A stretch of DNA of 64,000 bases from JADFRG01 sp048054495 (lineage in GTDB: Bacteria > Chloroflexota > Anaerolineae > Anaerolineales > E44-bin32), in contig JBGMQN010000071.1 of the NCBI GenBank assembly GCA_048054495.1, forward strand, positions 1 through 64,000, read 5' to 3'. Below the pieces are notes generated by a model. It saw only the letters and a list, made by a program, of their open reading frames with translations, was not told where the DNA came from and ran no database searches. How positions within the stretch are numbered: the first letter of the stretch is position 1; each line of letters starts with the position of its first letter. This document shows, one piece after another, positions 26,703 through 36,001 of this stretch. Position numbers and translations under genes: made by a program.

Positions 26703-27383
26703 TTGATCCCACAAAAGGACATCCTGGTCGTCGAGGACGAAGACAACATTCGAGAGGTTATTGGCCGATACCTGGAGCGCGAGGGCTTCAGTGTGCGCGA
26801 GGCGGCCGACGGATATGCCGCGCTGGATGCCATTGAGCAGCAGGAGCCTGATCTGATCGTCATGGATCTCATGCTGCCGGGCATTGACGGCCTCACCCTC
26901 ACGCGGCAGGTGCAGCAGCAATCCGGTATCCCGATCATTATTCTGACTGCGCGCGGAGACACAAGCGATCGGATCCGCGGCCTCGACTGGGGGGCAGACG
27001 ACTATATTCCCAAGCCTTTCAGCCCCCGCGAGCTCGTGTCCAGGATTCATGCTGTGCTGCGAAGGGTAGGAGAGCCAACCGCCTCCGAGTTGACGTTTGG
27101 AGAAGTCACAATTGCCTACGAGTCAAGGCAGGTGCATAGGAACGGCGAACCGGTTTCGCTGACCGCCAGGGAATTCGACCTGCTGTGGTTCCTGGCCAGC
27201 CACCGCGGGCAGGTTTTCAGTCGCGAAAATCTGCTTGACAACGTCTGGGGCCTAGATTTTTCTGGGGATCCTTCCACGGTGACGGTGCACATGCGCCATC
27301 TGCGCGAGAAGGTAGAGCCGGAGCCCTCTTCACCGCGGCACCTGATCACCGTGTGGGGGGTAGGCTATCGTTTTGAGAAGTGA
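26703..27383 (+). CDS. OmpR-family response regulator
   Basis: A 226-residue two-component regulator. The receiver domain (1-120) has acidic residues in VVEDEDN (10-12), the phosphorylated Asp in IVMDLMLPG (near 53), Thr in ILTARG (near 82) and Lys in PKPFSPREL (near 104). A winged-helix DNA-binding domain (130-226) ends with VWGVGYRF, typical for the OmpR/PhoB group. The start is TTG at 26703 after a GAGAGAGA site. The stop codon overlaps the GTG of the kinase gene by four bases. Confidence 0.93.
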   Translation: MIPQKDILVVEDEDNIREVIGRYLEREGFSVREAADGYAALDAIEQQEPDLIVMDLMLPGIDGLTLTRQVQQQSGIPIIILTARGDTSDRIRGLDWGADDYIPKPFSPRELVSRIHAVLRRVGEPTASELTFGEVTIAYESRQVHRNGEPVSLTAREFDLLWFLASHRGQVFSRENLLDNVWGLDFSGDPSTVTVHMRHLREKVEPEPSSPRHLITVWGVGYRFEK

Positions 27384-28612
27384 CTGACCGAAGACTGAAC
27401 TTCCTAATCACTCTCAGTCTGGCGCTGGCTGCAACGTTGGGCCTGGCGGTGCTGGTCATGCGCCCGAGCCCGCAAGAGCTGCTCGATCTGGCGATCATGT
27501 TTACTGTCGCCGGACTAGGAGCTTCACTCGTAGGATTCCTGTCGGTTCAGACGGGCTGGTGGCGCCGCGCTACCAGCCTCACGCAGACTTTGACCGTGGG
27601 CCACGTACTGGCGGCACTTTTCGGTCTGGTGATCGTGCTGCTTGCGGCCAGCCTGATGTTCATCAACGCCCACGACCTGGCCCTTGCAAGTGTGCTGTTG
27701 TTTTTTGCCAGCGGTGTTGCGGTGTCGTTCGGCTACTTCTTTTCAAATTCCATAACGCAGAGGCTCAAGGAACTCGGTCGTGGGGCCAGCCTCCTGAGCG
27801 TGGGCGACTTCTCTGTGCGAGTGGCGGTTGAGGGCCGGGATGAAGTGGCGGAACTGGGCCTGGCTTTCAATGCGATGGCCGAACGTCTCGAGCTGGCGGA
27901 GCGCGAGGCCGAACGATTGGAGCAGGCGCGACGGGATTTCATAGCGGGGGCCTCGCATGACCTGCGCACCCCGTTGTCCTCGCTGCGGGCCATGCTGGAG
28001 GCGATCGCGGATGGAGTGGTTGAGGATCCCGCCGACTATATTCGTCGTAGCCAGCGCGTGATCACCCAAATGAGCAACCTGACGGACGACCTTGTCGAAT
28101 TGGCGACCCTAGACAGCGGGGCAGCCCTCATGGAGCGGTCACCAGGCTCGATCGAGGAAGTCATTGAGACTGCTATGGAAGGCGCAGCCCACAGGGCGCA
28201 AGCGAAGGGTGTTGAGCTTACCGCCCCGGCCTACAGCAAACTCCCCTTGATCCCGATGGCCGCCGACAAGATCGGCCGGGTCGTTCAAAATCTGCTTGAC
28301 AATGCCATCGACCATACCGGATCGGGTGGGGAGGTAAGCATTTTGGCCACGGAACGAAATGGCACGGTGGAAGTGACAGTGCGGGACACGGGGGAGGGCA
28401 TCCGCGCGGAAAGCTTGCCCTATATCTTCGAGCGGTTTTATCGCGGGGACGAGAGTCGACCGCGAACAGACAGCGAAGCCGGAGGGGTGGGGCTCGGCCT
28501 GGCAATCGCTAAGGAGCTGGTCGAAGCGCACGGGGGGAGTATATGGGCCGAGACTGGCGCAGAACGCGGGACTCGCATCACATTTTCGCTGCCAACGGAG
28601 CAGGCCCCGTGA
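27380..28612 (+). CDS. Sensor histidine kinase
   Basis: A 410-residue membrane kinase and cognate partner of the upstream regulator. Four hydrophobic helices occupy residues 10-120 with very short loops, so there is almost no extracellular sensor domain and the signal is probably sensed within the membrane. A HAMP domain (about 120-175) follows, then a HisKA dimerisation domain with the phosphorylated His in GASHDLRTPLSS (near 192) and a HATPase domain with N box QNLLDNAIDH (near 310), G1 DTGEGI and G2 GVGLGLAI motifs. Confidence 0.93.
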   Translation: MTDRRLNFLITLSLALAATLGLAVLVMRPSPQELLDLAIMFTVAGLGASLVGFLSVQTGWWRRATSLTQTLTVGHVLAALFGLVIVLLAASLMFINAHDLALASVLLFFASGVAVSFGYFFSNSITQRLKELGRGASLLSVGDFSVRVAVEGRDEVAELGLAFNAMAERLELAEREAERLEQARRDFIAGASHDLRTPLSSLRAMLEAIADGVVEDPADYIRRSQRVITQMSNLTDDLVELATLDSGAALMERSPGSIEEVIETAMEGAAHRAQAKGVELTAPAYSKLPLIPMAADKIGRVVQNLLDNAIDHTGSGGEVSILATERNGTVEVTVRDTGEGIRAESLPYIFERFYRGDESRPRTDSEAGGVGLGLAIAKELVEAHGGSIWAETGAERGTRITFSLPTEQAP

Positions 28613-28821
28613 AGTCCGATCGAGAATTAGAGCAACGTGCGCCTTCAACACATAGGCGAAGGGCGATGCCGGGAAGCTGAAGCAGCGATCCAATCGTTGC
28701 TGGCGGAACATTCCCCCCAGTCGCAAATCAATCTAGATTCCCCGGTCCGTTCGCCGACACGCGGGAAATATTCCAGCAGAATCCCCCCATAAAGAGGGCT
28801 CGTAGCGTTAAAGGGCGGTTG

Positions 28822-28830
28822 TGCTATACT
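28822..28830 (+). promoter_or_regulatory. Extended -10 driving the 28.8-36.6 kb cluster
   Basis: TGCTATACT, a TGn-extended -10, ends eight bases before GTG 28839. Its placement argues for a leaderless first gene and marks the left border of the eight-gene cluster. Confidence 0.6.
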
Positions 28831-28838
28831 GCCGCGCT

Positions 28839-29063
28839 GTGGATGCCGGAGGAGAGACCACGCAACGTGCCGTGGTCTGGCTACGCCACCTGGGTTTGGA
28901 TTCGCTGGTGGCGGACATCCTAGAGGCCGCTGGCCCCTTTACAACGTTCTTAGCGCAGCTCAGCTATATGGCCGTACCGTTCCTTGGGGATGGCTTGAAC
29001 GACGTTGGGCGCTCGCTAGAGCAGCCAGAGGGGCTTATTCAAGAGTTAAGGGAAGGCTCATGA
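28839..29063 (+). CDS. Small protein opening the MutL-like/DUF6754 cluster
   Basis: A 74-residue protein I do not recognise. It has an amphipathic N-terminal part (AVVWLRHLGLDSLVADILE), a short hydrophobic stretch (FTTFLAQLSYMAVPFLG), and an acidic tail. The GTG at 28839 is chosen because a TGn-extended -10 box ends eight bases before it; an earlier in-frame GTG at 28821 would lie inside that promoter. The last bases overlap the ATG of the next gene (ATGA), so translation is probably coupled. A scaffold or regulatory subunit of the membrane proteins that follow is a guess. Confidence 0.55.
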   Translation: MDAGGETTQRAVVWLRHLGLDSLVADILEAAGPFTTFLAQLSYMAVPFLGDGLNDVGRSLEQPEGLIQELREGS

Positions 29064-29809
29064 CGGCCGTCGATCTGCAGGGCTTGCTGTTGCTCTTCGC
29101 ATTCCTGGGGCTGATGCTGGGATCAGCTGCCATCAGCCGACGCTGGCCCGCGACTTTCCGGCAAATCTCCGCCTTTGAAGGTCTGGGAAAGGCCATTGAG
29201 CGTGCCGTCGAAGCGGGCGAACGCGTCCATGTATCTCTCGGCACAGGTTCCGTAATTGGCCCTGAAAGCGCTCCCGCTTTTGCGGGATTAGCGGCACTCA
29301 CGCGGATCGCTCGAGCGACCTCCATGAGCGATCGCCCCGCGGTGGTTACCGCGGGCGACGGCGCCATGGCAATCCTTGCTCGCGATACGCTGCGCAGCTC
29401 CTACGGCGAGATGGGTGCCTCTGACCTCTACGACCCTACTTCTGGCCGCCTTCTTGGGCCTACCCCCTTTTCCTATGCCGCTGGTTTACCCAGCGTACTT
29501 TCCAACGAGAACGTGTCCGTGCACATGCTCAGTGGCTTTTATGGTTTCGAGGCCGGTCTGGCAGCCGAGTTTGGCGAGCGGGCGCGGGCCTTTGTCATCG
29601 GCGGGACCAACGAGGTCCAGTCGCAAGCCTTGCTCTACGCGGTCGCACGGAATCCTTTGATAGGTGAAGAAGTGTTTGCCAGTGGCGCCTATTTAGGGGC
29701 AGGGGAGCTGCACAAGGCCAGCCTGCGAGCACAGGACATTATTCGGATTGGTCTCATCGTGCTGATCTTGCTGGGCGTAATCATGGCTACCTTCGAGGAT
29801 CTGATATGA
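29060..29809 (+). CDS. DUF6754-like membrane protein
   Basis: A 249-residue protein anchored at both ends: one helix at residues 5-25 and one at about 226-244. The segment between is a soluble domain rich in small residues with glycine loops (LGTGSVIG, TAGDGAMA, VIGGTNEVQSQALLYA) and a FYGFEAGLAAEFGERARAFVIGG stretch. From memory it matches the DUF6754 family, which has no known function. The Gly-rich loops give a Rossmann-like impression but no standard nucleotide motif is complete. It overlaps genes on both sides by four bases. Confidence 0.6.
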   Translation: MTAVDLQGLLLLFAFLGLMLGSAAISRRWPATFRQISAFEGLGKAIERAVEAGERVHVSLGTGSVIGPESAPAFAGLAALTRIARATSMSDRPAVVTAGDGAMAILARDTLRSSYGEMGASDLYDPTSGRLLGPTPFSYAAGLPSVLSNENVSVHMLSGFYGFEAGLAAEFGERARAFVIGGTNEVQSQALLYAVARNPLIGEEVFASGAYLGAGELHKASLRAQDIIRIGLIVLILLGVIMATFEDLI

Positions 29810-30438
29810 GGCTCTTCCGGATCTCTGCGTTGTGGGCTGCGGTGGCGGCCGCCATAGGGATCTTTGTCCTGTTGGGCTACTTTGTAAATTTCGATTTCAT
29901 CCAAAATATCCGCTTGCTATTCATGCGGTGGGCGGCGCTCCTGGCCGCGGCCGCCCTGCTGGTTGGCCTGGCGAACCTGGTACAGGTGCACTGGCGCAAG
30001 CTGAGTCTGACGGAGGAGGGCTGGATCTACAGCGCGGTTCTTATCCTGGCATTCCTGGTCACGCTAATCCTGGCTCTGTCCTTTGGACCGGATAATCCGG
30101 TTGCGCTGTTTATTTTTAGGTACTTCCAGATTCCGCTCGAAGCGGGACTCATGGCTCTTCTCTCAGTGATACTGCTCGTGGCCGGGTTCCGATTGGTGAC
30201 CCGGCGGCGGGACGCCTTCAGTATTCTGTTCTTAGCAACCGCACTGCTTGTCATGTTTGGAACGGGACCGGCAGTGACGGAGGGACCGGTAACAGTCGTC
30301 ATGCGAGATCTGCGAGCCTGGATTTCACAGGTGTGGTCGGCCGGGGGAGCGCGTGGGATCGCGCTCGGGGTTGCCCTCGGGGCAACGACAACCGGCTTGC
30401 GGGTATTGCTGGGTTCCGATAGGCCTTATGGATCCTGA
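29806..30438 (+). CDS. Cluster membrane protein, ~6 helices
   Basis: A 210-residue integral membrane protein with about six hydrophobic helices (starting near residues 5, 37, 72, 105, 135 and 175), short loops and few charged residues. It resembles no transporter family that I can name. Its ATG overlaps the stop codon of the DUF6754-like gene, and the next gene begins three bases after its stop. It is probably a membrane subunit of the complex encoded by the cluster. Confidence 0.6.
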   Translation: MRLFRISALWAAVAAAIGIFVLLGYFVNFDFIQNIRLLFMRWAALLAAAALLVGLANLVQVHWRKLSLTEEGWIYSAVLILAFLVTLILALSFGPDNPVALFIFRYFQIPLEAGLMALLSVILLVAGFRLVTRRRDAFSILFLATALLVMFGTGPAVTEGPVTVVMRDLRAWISQVWSAGGARGIALGVALGATTTGLRVLLGSDRPYGS

Positions 30439-30441
30439 CTA

Positions 30442-32337
30442 GTGGAAGAAATTCGCTGCCCGATGTGCGGCAAACCCAATCCTGGGGAAGCCGAAGAATG
30501 TGTGCACTGTGGGGCGCGCCTCAAGCCGCTCGAGGCGGGCGGAAACTCCGAGCATGCGGAAGATTGGCTTGACCGCATGCGGGAAAAGGCGGAGGCGCAA
30601 CCCACTGATTCAGACTCGGGTGAGGCGGCTCCTTCGGAGTCAGAATCCGAGCTGGATTTCGATCGGCTGAGGGCTGATGCAGAGCTACCGGGGCAGGCCG
30701 ATGAGCAGGTTCCGGAGTGGCTGCAGCGCATTAGAGAAAAGCAGGCAGAGGAACCGAAAGATATCTCGGCTTCCGGGGAACCGGCACCGGAGGAAGCCCT
30801 GCGAGCGGCAGCGACGCAAGCAGACGAGGTTCAAATAGAGCAGACAGACCCAGCGCCGGAGGGTGATCTCAGGCCCGCAGATGAACCTGCACCAGAGCAG
30901 GCCCTGAGAGCTGCGGCGACTCAGGCAGACGAAACTCAAGAAGAGCAGACAGACCTGCCGCGCTCAGCTGATCTCAGGCCCGCAGGTGAACCAGAGCCCG
31001 CATCGGAGTCTCCGGACTGGCTCGAGGGTGCGGAAGATCAGGGTGCGGAGGCGATTCCACATGTCCCAGCTCTGATTGGTGGGGCGGACGAATCTGCTGA
31101 CGTCGAATTGGGCGATCTAGGTCTGCCCGATTGGTTGGGGGAGATCGAGCCCCTCGAAGACGAGCAGCCACCCCGAGCCGCACCGGACCTGGCCCCGGCA
31201 ACGCTCCCGAATTGGCTGGAAGCTATGCGTCCGGTCGAGACCTTTCGGTCCGTCGTCGAAATCGAATCAGAAGATGATCAAGCGGTCGAATCGGTGGGAC
31301 CGCTTGCCGGGCTGAGCGGCGTTCTGCTCGCTGAGCCCGTTGTGGCGATGCCGCGCACCTCAAGCGTCGGTTCTATGCAGCTCGAAGTTTCAGAGCGCCA
31401 ATACGCTCAGGCAGAGTTGCTTCATCGCTTGGTCGATGAAGAAGAGCGAGAAGCGCCGGCCAAGCCGAAGCGCAGGACTCGGTTGGCGGTTTTCCGCTGG
31501 GCCATTGGGGCCATTGTTCTGGTGGCCGTTTCGCTCCCCATTGTCACAGGCGCGCCCAGCTTCGCCCTGCCCGGTCTCGAGCCCCGAGAACTCGGGGCGC
31601 TGTTCGATCTGGTGGAGCAACTGCCGGGAGAGCAGCCGGTGCTTGTCGTGTTCGATTACGAGCCCGGGTATGCCGGTGAGCTCGAGGCGGTTTCTGGGGC
31701 ATTTCTGGATCAGATGATGGCCCGAGGGCTGCCCCTTGCGAGTATGTCTACTCGCCCAACGGGACCCGCGTTAGCCATGCGCGCGACGGATCCCTATGTT
31801 GATCGCTACGACTACGAAAACGGCCAGGGGATCGTGCATTTGGGCTACTTGTCTGGAGGACCGACCGCGGTGCAGCTCTTTGCGGTCAATCCACGCGAGG
31901 CCGTAATCGAGGGATTTGCGCTGCCCGAAGAGCTGAAGGTGGCCGGCCTCACCGCCTGGGATACGCCTGTGCTGGATCAAGTTCAAGCTCTCTCGGACTT
32001 CGGCATGGTGGCCGTTATTACTGCCGATAGTGAGTCGGCACGCGTATGGGCGGAACAGGCCCGCCCCAACATGGGCGACACACCGCTGGTGGTAGTGCTG
32101 TCCGCGGGCGCGGAGCCTCTCATTCGACCCTACTTTGAGAGCGACGACCCCAAGGTAGGTGGAATTCTGTCGGGGCTGCCGGCGGCTGCCGCCTACGAGC
32201 TACGCAACGGCCGCCGCGGCCTCGCGCAGGAGCGCTGGGACGCATTTGGCACCGCGATGCTGGCGGCCGAGTTCGTGCTGCTCGCGGGTATAGGCTATGG
32301 CCTTCTAATTTGGTGGAGAAGCCGGAGCCTGGCGTAG
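30442..32337 (+). CDS. Zinc-ribbon membrane protein with repeated Trp-Leu motifs
   Basis: A 631-residue protein. The N-terminus is a zinc ribbon (CPMCG ... CVHCG, residues 6-23). Residues 35-330 are acidic and low in complexity. They hold five spaced [DEN]WL motifs: DWLDRMREK (~41), EWLQRIREK (~92), DWLEGAEDQ (~193), DWLGEIEP (~229), NWLEAMRP (~254). They also hold two nearly identical ~35-residue units built around EALRAAATQADE. A membrane helix lies at ~348-368, an ectodomain of ~230 residues follows, and a last helix ends in a basic tail (604-631). The topology puts the zinc ribbon and WL motifs inside. The repeated WL motifs look like docking sites for a partner such as the MutL-like ATPase. 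It starts with GTG. Confidence 0.65.
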   Translation: MEEIRCPMCGKPNPGEAEECVHCGARLKPLEAGGNSEHAEDWLDRMREKAEAQPTDSDSGEAAPSESESELDFDRLRADAELPGQADEQVPEWLQRIREKQAEEPKDISASGEPAPEEALRAAATQADEVQIEQTDPAPEGDLRPADEPAPEQALRAAATQADETQEEQTDLPRSADLRPAGEPEPASESPDWLEGAEDQGAEAIPHVPALIGGADESADVELGDLGLPDWLGEIEPLEDEQPPRAAPDLAPATLPNWLEAMRPVETFRSVVEIESEDDQAVESVGPLAGLSGVLLAEPVVAMPRTSSVGSMQLEVSERQYAQAELLHRLVDEEEREAPAKPKRRTRLAVFRWAIGAIVLVAVSLPIVTGAPSFALPGLEPRELGALFDLVEQLPGEQPVLVVFDYEPGYAGELEAVSGAFLDQMMARGLPLASMSTRPTGPALAMRATDPYVDRYDYENGQGIVHLGYLSGGPTAVQLFAVNPREAVIEGFALPEELKVAGLTAWDTPVLDQVQALSDFGMVAVITADSESARVWAEQARPNMGDTPLVVVLSAGAEPLIRPYFESDDPKVGGILSGLPAAAAYELRNGRRGLAQERWDAFGTAMLAAEFVLLAGIGYGLLIWWRSRSLA

Positions 32338-32341
32338 AACC

Positions 32342-33076
32342 ATGGATACTGCAGACCTGATCGCGAGTTTCATAGCTTCACTGCTGACCATCATGGTTCT
32401 CAGTTACTTGATAGGCGACAACCCGTTCTTCAAGCTCGCAATGCACTTATTGATCGGGGTGGCTGCCGGCTATGTGGGAGCGGTTGCGGTGCACAATGTG
32501 TTGATACCAGGGTTGGTCAAACCGGTCCTGGAAGCGGGCCTCACGGGTTTGGCAGACCCCCAGCTGATCGTCACCGTGATCGTTCCGCTCATCCTGGTCC
32601 TCTTGCTTTTCTTGAAGGTTGCTCCGTCAACCGCTCGTTACGGCACGATCTCCATGGTGTTGCTGGTAGGAGTCGGTGCGGCAGTCATCGTGGGGGGTGC
32701 AATAACAGGAAGCCTCATTCCGCTAACGCTGGAATCGATGGATTCCTTGAACCCCACCGTCATCAATCAACTCACCGGGGAATCAGGCTTGGAGCGCCTG
32801 CTTAATGTCATCATCATGCTCGTTGGCACGATTGCCGCGCTCTTTTACTTTCGATTCACCGTCCGGCGGGGGGAAGGGGAGGCGCCGCTTGTCGTTGTCG
32901 CAGGTGCAAGCATCCCAGGTCCGCTGACGATGCTGAGGGGAATCGGCAAGGGATTCATCGCGGTGACATTCGGGGTGATGTACGCCGGAGCCGTAGCAGC
33001 CACGCTGATCGTTCTTGGCGAACGGGTGCAGTTCATCTGGGACACAGTTACGGGCGTGATAGGCAGCATCGGATAG
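32342..33076 (+). CDS. Cluster membrane protein, ~7 helices
   Basis: A 244-residue membrane protein with about seven helices. The first two (residues 8-55) are followed by a hinge with HNVLIPGLVKPVLEAGL, two more helices (75-125), a short outside loop, then a helix near 150 and one or two at 195-240. A cytoplasmic loop FRFTVRRGEGEA is basic. No known family signature is visible. It begins five bases after the zinc-ribbon gene and ends four bases before the MutL-like gene, so it is part of the same operon. Confidence 0.6.
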   Translation: MDTADLIASFIASLLTIMVLSYLIGDNPFFKLAMHLLIGVAAGYVGAVAVHNVLIPGLVKPVLEAGLTGLADPQLIVTVIVPLILVLLLFLKVAPSTARYGTISMVLLVGVGAAVIVGGAITGSLIPLTLESMDSLNPTVINQLTGESGLERLLNVIIMLVGTIAALFYFRFTVRRGEGEAPLVVVAGASIPGPLTMLRGIGKGFIAVTFGVMYAGAVAATLIVLGERVQFIWDTVTGVIGSIG

Positions 33077-33080
33077 AAGC

Positions 33081-34838
33081 ATGAGCACGATACTTGAGGC
33101 TGATACCCTGCTGGCCGTTGATGTGGGAACGGTAAACACTCGCGCTAGCTTATTTGACGTGGTGGACGGGCGATACCGAATGGTGGCCACGGGTCGCGCG
33201 TCATCGACGGCTGGGGCACCGCTGTTCGATGTTCGAGAGGGCATGCAGGTCGCCCTGGACGAAGTGAGTGAGATCACGGGAAGGCCCTTTTTCGACGAAT
33301 CCGAAGCGCTCGTCATGCCCACCACCGCCAGCGGAGCCGGGGTGGATGCATTTGTCTCTACTGCTTCCGCCGGGCCCCTTGTTCGGACGGTGCTGGTTGG
33401 ACTCATGCCTGGCGTTTCGATAGAAAGCGCCCGTCGACTCGCTAGCTCAACTTACCTGAATGTAGTAGACGAGATCGGCCTGATGGATCGAAGGCGGGAA
33501 GAGGCGCAAATCGATGTGATACTCGCCGCGAAGCCGGATCTCATCCTGATGGTGGGTGGCACCGACGGCGGCGCTACCGCCAGCGTAGTTCGACAGATCG
33601 AGACGGTGAGTCTGGCCACGAGTCTGCTCCCCACCGCTCGGCGCCCCGCGCTTGTATTTGCAGGTAACACCAGCCTCGGAGCAGCGGTAATGGAGCATTT
33701 TCAGAACAGCTCGGCGGTGGCGGTGGTGCCGAATATCCGTCCCGACCTGGAGCAGGAAGAGCTCGGACCGGCGCGCCTGAAGCTTGCTGAGATCGTCAAT
33801 AAACTTCGCTCGCAGCGCATCGCTGGATTCGATGACCTCAACGGATGGTCTGGCGGATACACAATGCTCACAGCGGACGCCTTCAATCGCGTGGTGCGCT
33901 ACCTGAGTCAGGTGTACGACCCTGATAAAGGTGTATTGGGGATCGATGTCGGTGCGGCTCATGTAACCGTGGCGGCGGCTTTTGATGGCAAGCTAAACAG
34001 CAAGGTGCACTCGGACCTGGGTCTTGGGATTTCCCTCCCGGGTCTCCTTCGCTACGCATCCGTTTCCGATGTTTCTCGCTGGCTCCCCACGGATCTCTCA
34101 GAGGCTGATGTACGTGACTACATCTTCAACAAAGCTATTTACCCTGGCACGATTCCCGCGCAGCTGTCCGATCTCCATATCGAATACGCGCTTCTCAGGG
34201 AACTGGTTCGAGCTGGCATTTCGCTCTCCAGAGGCGACTGGGCGGAGGGTGCCTCCTCCGAATTGATGCCGCCTCTGGAACCCATCATCGCCAGTGGCGG
34301 GGCGATCGCTCGCGCTCCTCGGCCTGGATACGCAGCGCTTGCGCTGCTGGACGCCGTTCAACCGCGCGGCATTACCACCTTGGTGCTGGATCCCTATAAC
34401 TTAATTCCCGCGGTGGGTGCTGCGGCGAGCTTGCTGCCGATGATCACAGTTCAGGTGCTGGAGTCCGGCAGCTTCGTCAGCCTGGGAACGGTTGTTTCGC
34501 CGGTTGGACGGGGCCGACCGGGCCGACAGGTGCTCCGCATCCGCATCGATCCTGAGAGCGGCGGCGAGCCGATCGAAGGAATCGTTCGCTACGGCCAGCT
34601 TGTCCTGCTTCCACTTCGCCAGGGTGAACATGCTCGCATGACATTGAGGCCGGAAAAAGGATTTGACGTAGGTTTTGGCGGACGAGGCAAGGCAGGAGCG
34701 CTGCGAATTACGGGAGGGGCGTTAGGAGTCATTATTGACGCGCGCGGCCGGCCGATCGAATTGTCCAAAGATCCCGAACGTCGTAGAGAGCTCAATCAGA
34801 AGTGGCTCTACGATATTGGAGCTATGCTCCAGAGCTAA
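33081..34838 (+). CDS. MutL-like ASKHA-fold ATPase
   Basis: A 585-residue soluble protein of the family usually annotated 'glutamate mutase L / MutL-like'. The actin/hexokinase/Hsp70 fold is indicated by a phosphate-1 loop near the N-terminus (LAVDVGTVNTRASL, residues 11-24), a second loop ILMVGGTDGGATAS (~153-167), LGIDVGAAHVTVAAA near 290 and an adenosine-type IIASGGAIARAP near 403. Family members were named for proximity to glutamate mutase, but no mutE/mutS or B12 enzyme occurs in this window. It sits instead among membrane proteins, so it more likely powers or gates that complex. Confidence 0.75.
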   Translation: MSTILEADTLLAVDVGTVNTRASLFDVVDGRYRMVATGRASSTAGAPLFDVREGMQVALDEVSEITGRPFFDESEALVMPTTASGAGVDAFVSTASAGPLVRTVLVGLMPGVSIESARRLASSTYLNVVDEIGLMDRRREEAQIDVILAAKPDLILMVGGTDGGATASVVRQIETVSLATSLLPTARRPALVFAGNTSLGAAVMEHFQNSSAVAVVPNIRPDLEQEELGPARLKLAEIVNKLRSQRIAGFDDLNGWSGGYTMLTADAFNRVVRYLSQVYDPDKGVLGIDVGAAHVTVAAAFDGKLNSKVHSDLGLGISLPGLLRYASVSDVSRWLPTDLSEADVRDYIFNKAIYPGTIPAQLSDLHIEYALLRELVRAGISLSRGDWAEGASSELMPPLEPIIASGGAIARAPRPGYAALALLDAVQPRGITTLVLDPYNLIPAVGAAASLLPMITVQVLESGSFVSLGTVVSPVGRGRPGRQVLRIRIDPESGGEPIEGIVRYGQLVLLPLRQGEHARMTLRPEKGFDVGFGGRGKAGALRITGGALGVIIDARGRPIELSKDPERRRELNQKWLYDIGAMLQS

Positions 34839-34841
34839 ATC

Positions 34842-35909
34842 ATGATCGCCAATCATCTGCCGCGTATCAGACATATTCTGCCCATGACAAGGGTGCAGCG
34901 CGAGCGGAAGCTCGACGGACACGGTGTTTTGACCGTCAGGGTAAGGGAGAAAGTGCAGTCGACGGATGTGATCGGCGAAGTGCAGCCGCAGCCGCAACAT
35001 CACTTTCTCGATCTGGCCTCCGCCTTGGGCGTTTCGGATGCGGAGGCGGCGCGCCTGCTGCGGGTGGACCCGGGGAGCGACGTGGAGGCGGGCCAAGTGT
35101 TGGCGGGCCCGGTCGGGATCGCCAGGCGTACGGTACGTGCCCCAGCCAATGGCAAGGTGCTTTCCCTCTCCAGAGGCCGAGTGCTGTTTGAGGCTCGCGA
35201 AGGGGCGCGCGCAGTTCATGCAGGGGTGCCGGGGGAGGTCACCGCCTCGGATGGCGCGAGCTCGATCATCATCTCGGCCGTCGGGGCGCTTGTCCAAGGA
35301 GCATGGGGAAACGGTCGCCGGGGATGGGGAGTATTGCGTGACGTGGGTGAAAGCCGGAGTGCGCGGTTGGAGCCTAGCGAACTCGACATGATTCTTCGAG
35401 GCGCGGTTGTACTGGTAGGTGTCGTCGACAATCCCAAATCCCTTCATCAAGCCACGGAAATTCCCATCCGCGGCCTGGTATGTGGAAGTATGGCGTCGGA
35501 GCTCATTCCCACCGCACTGCACATGCCATACCCGATCTTGTTGACGGAGGGTTTTGGGGCAATCCCGATGAACTCCCCGACCTACGACCTGCTGAGCACC
35601 AATGCGGGAAGGGAAGCGAACGTGGAAGCGTCGCTGCTGGAACCCTATAAGCCCCAACAGCCCGAAATCCTGGTACCGCTACCTGCCACGCAGGACCTTA
35701 AGAGTCCGGAACGAATCGTGCAACTGGTGCCTGGAGTGCGAGTGCGGGCCTTGAGAGCGCCTCATGTCGGGGCGGTCGGAAGCTTGCTGCATTTGATGCC
35801 GGGGGTCGAGTCCTTCCCAAGCGGCATATTGGCGCGCAGCGCGATGATCGAGCTGGAGGGAATTGGCTCTGTCGCCGTGCCGCTGAGTAACCTGGAAGTG
35901 ATTGCTTGA
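34842..35909 (+). CDS. Hypothetical protein with hammerhead-like segment
   Basis: A 355-residue soluble protein, start ATG 34842 (ATG 34884 is an alternative). Residues 65-130 read like a biotinyl/lipoyl-type barrel-sandwich: VDPGSDVEAGQVLAGP, then TVRAPANGKVLSLSRGRVLFE. There is no modified-lysine motif, so it is more likely a binding fold as in membrane fusion proteins. The middle contains RGLVCGSMASELIPTAL and TEGFGAIPMN, unusual glycine-rich turns; the C-terminal 100 residues (VRALRAPHVGAVGSLLHLMPG) look like a KOW/SH3-type beta barrel. No family assigned. Its position three bases after the MutL-like gene suggests a partner of that ATPase. Confidence 0.55.
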   Translation: MIANHLPRIRHILPMTRVQRERKLDGHGVLTVRVREKVQSTDVIGEVQPQPQHHFLDLASALGVSDAEAARLLRVDPGSDVEAGQVLAGPVGIARRTVRAPANGKVLSLSRGRVLFEAREGARAVHAGVPGEVTASDGASSIIISAVGALVQGAWGNGRRGWGVLRDVGESRSARLEPSELDMILRGAVVLVGVVDNPKSLHQATEIPIRGLVCGSMASELIPTALHMPYPILLTEGFGAIPMNSPTYDLLSTNAGREANVEASLLEPYKPQQPEILVPLPATQDLKSPERIVQLVPGVRVRALRAPHVGAVGSLLHLMPGVESFPSGILARSAMIELEGIGSVAVPLSNLEVIA

Positions 35910-36001
35910 TGGAACATGGTTCGGAACTTGCAACTTATGGCGTACCCGATCGCGTTGTGTCGCGTTCACGCGGATCTTCTTGGGCGTGAGGGGAGGAAAT
36001 T

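Noticed and set aside
33081..34838. Glutamate mutase accessory protein
   Set aside because: The family name fits the sequence, but no mutase subunits or B12-binding motif exist in the window; the genes around it are membrane proteins.
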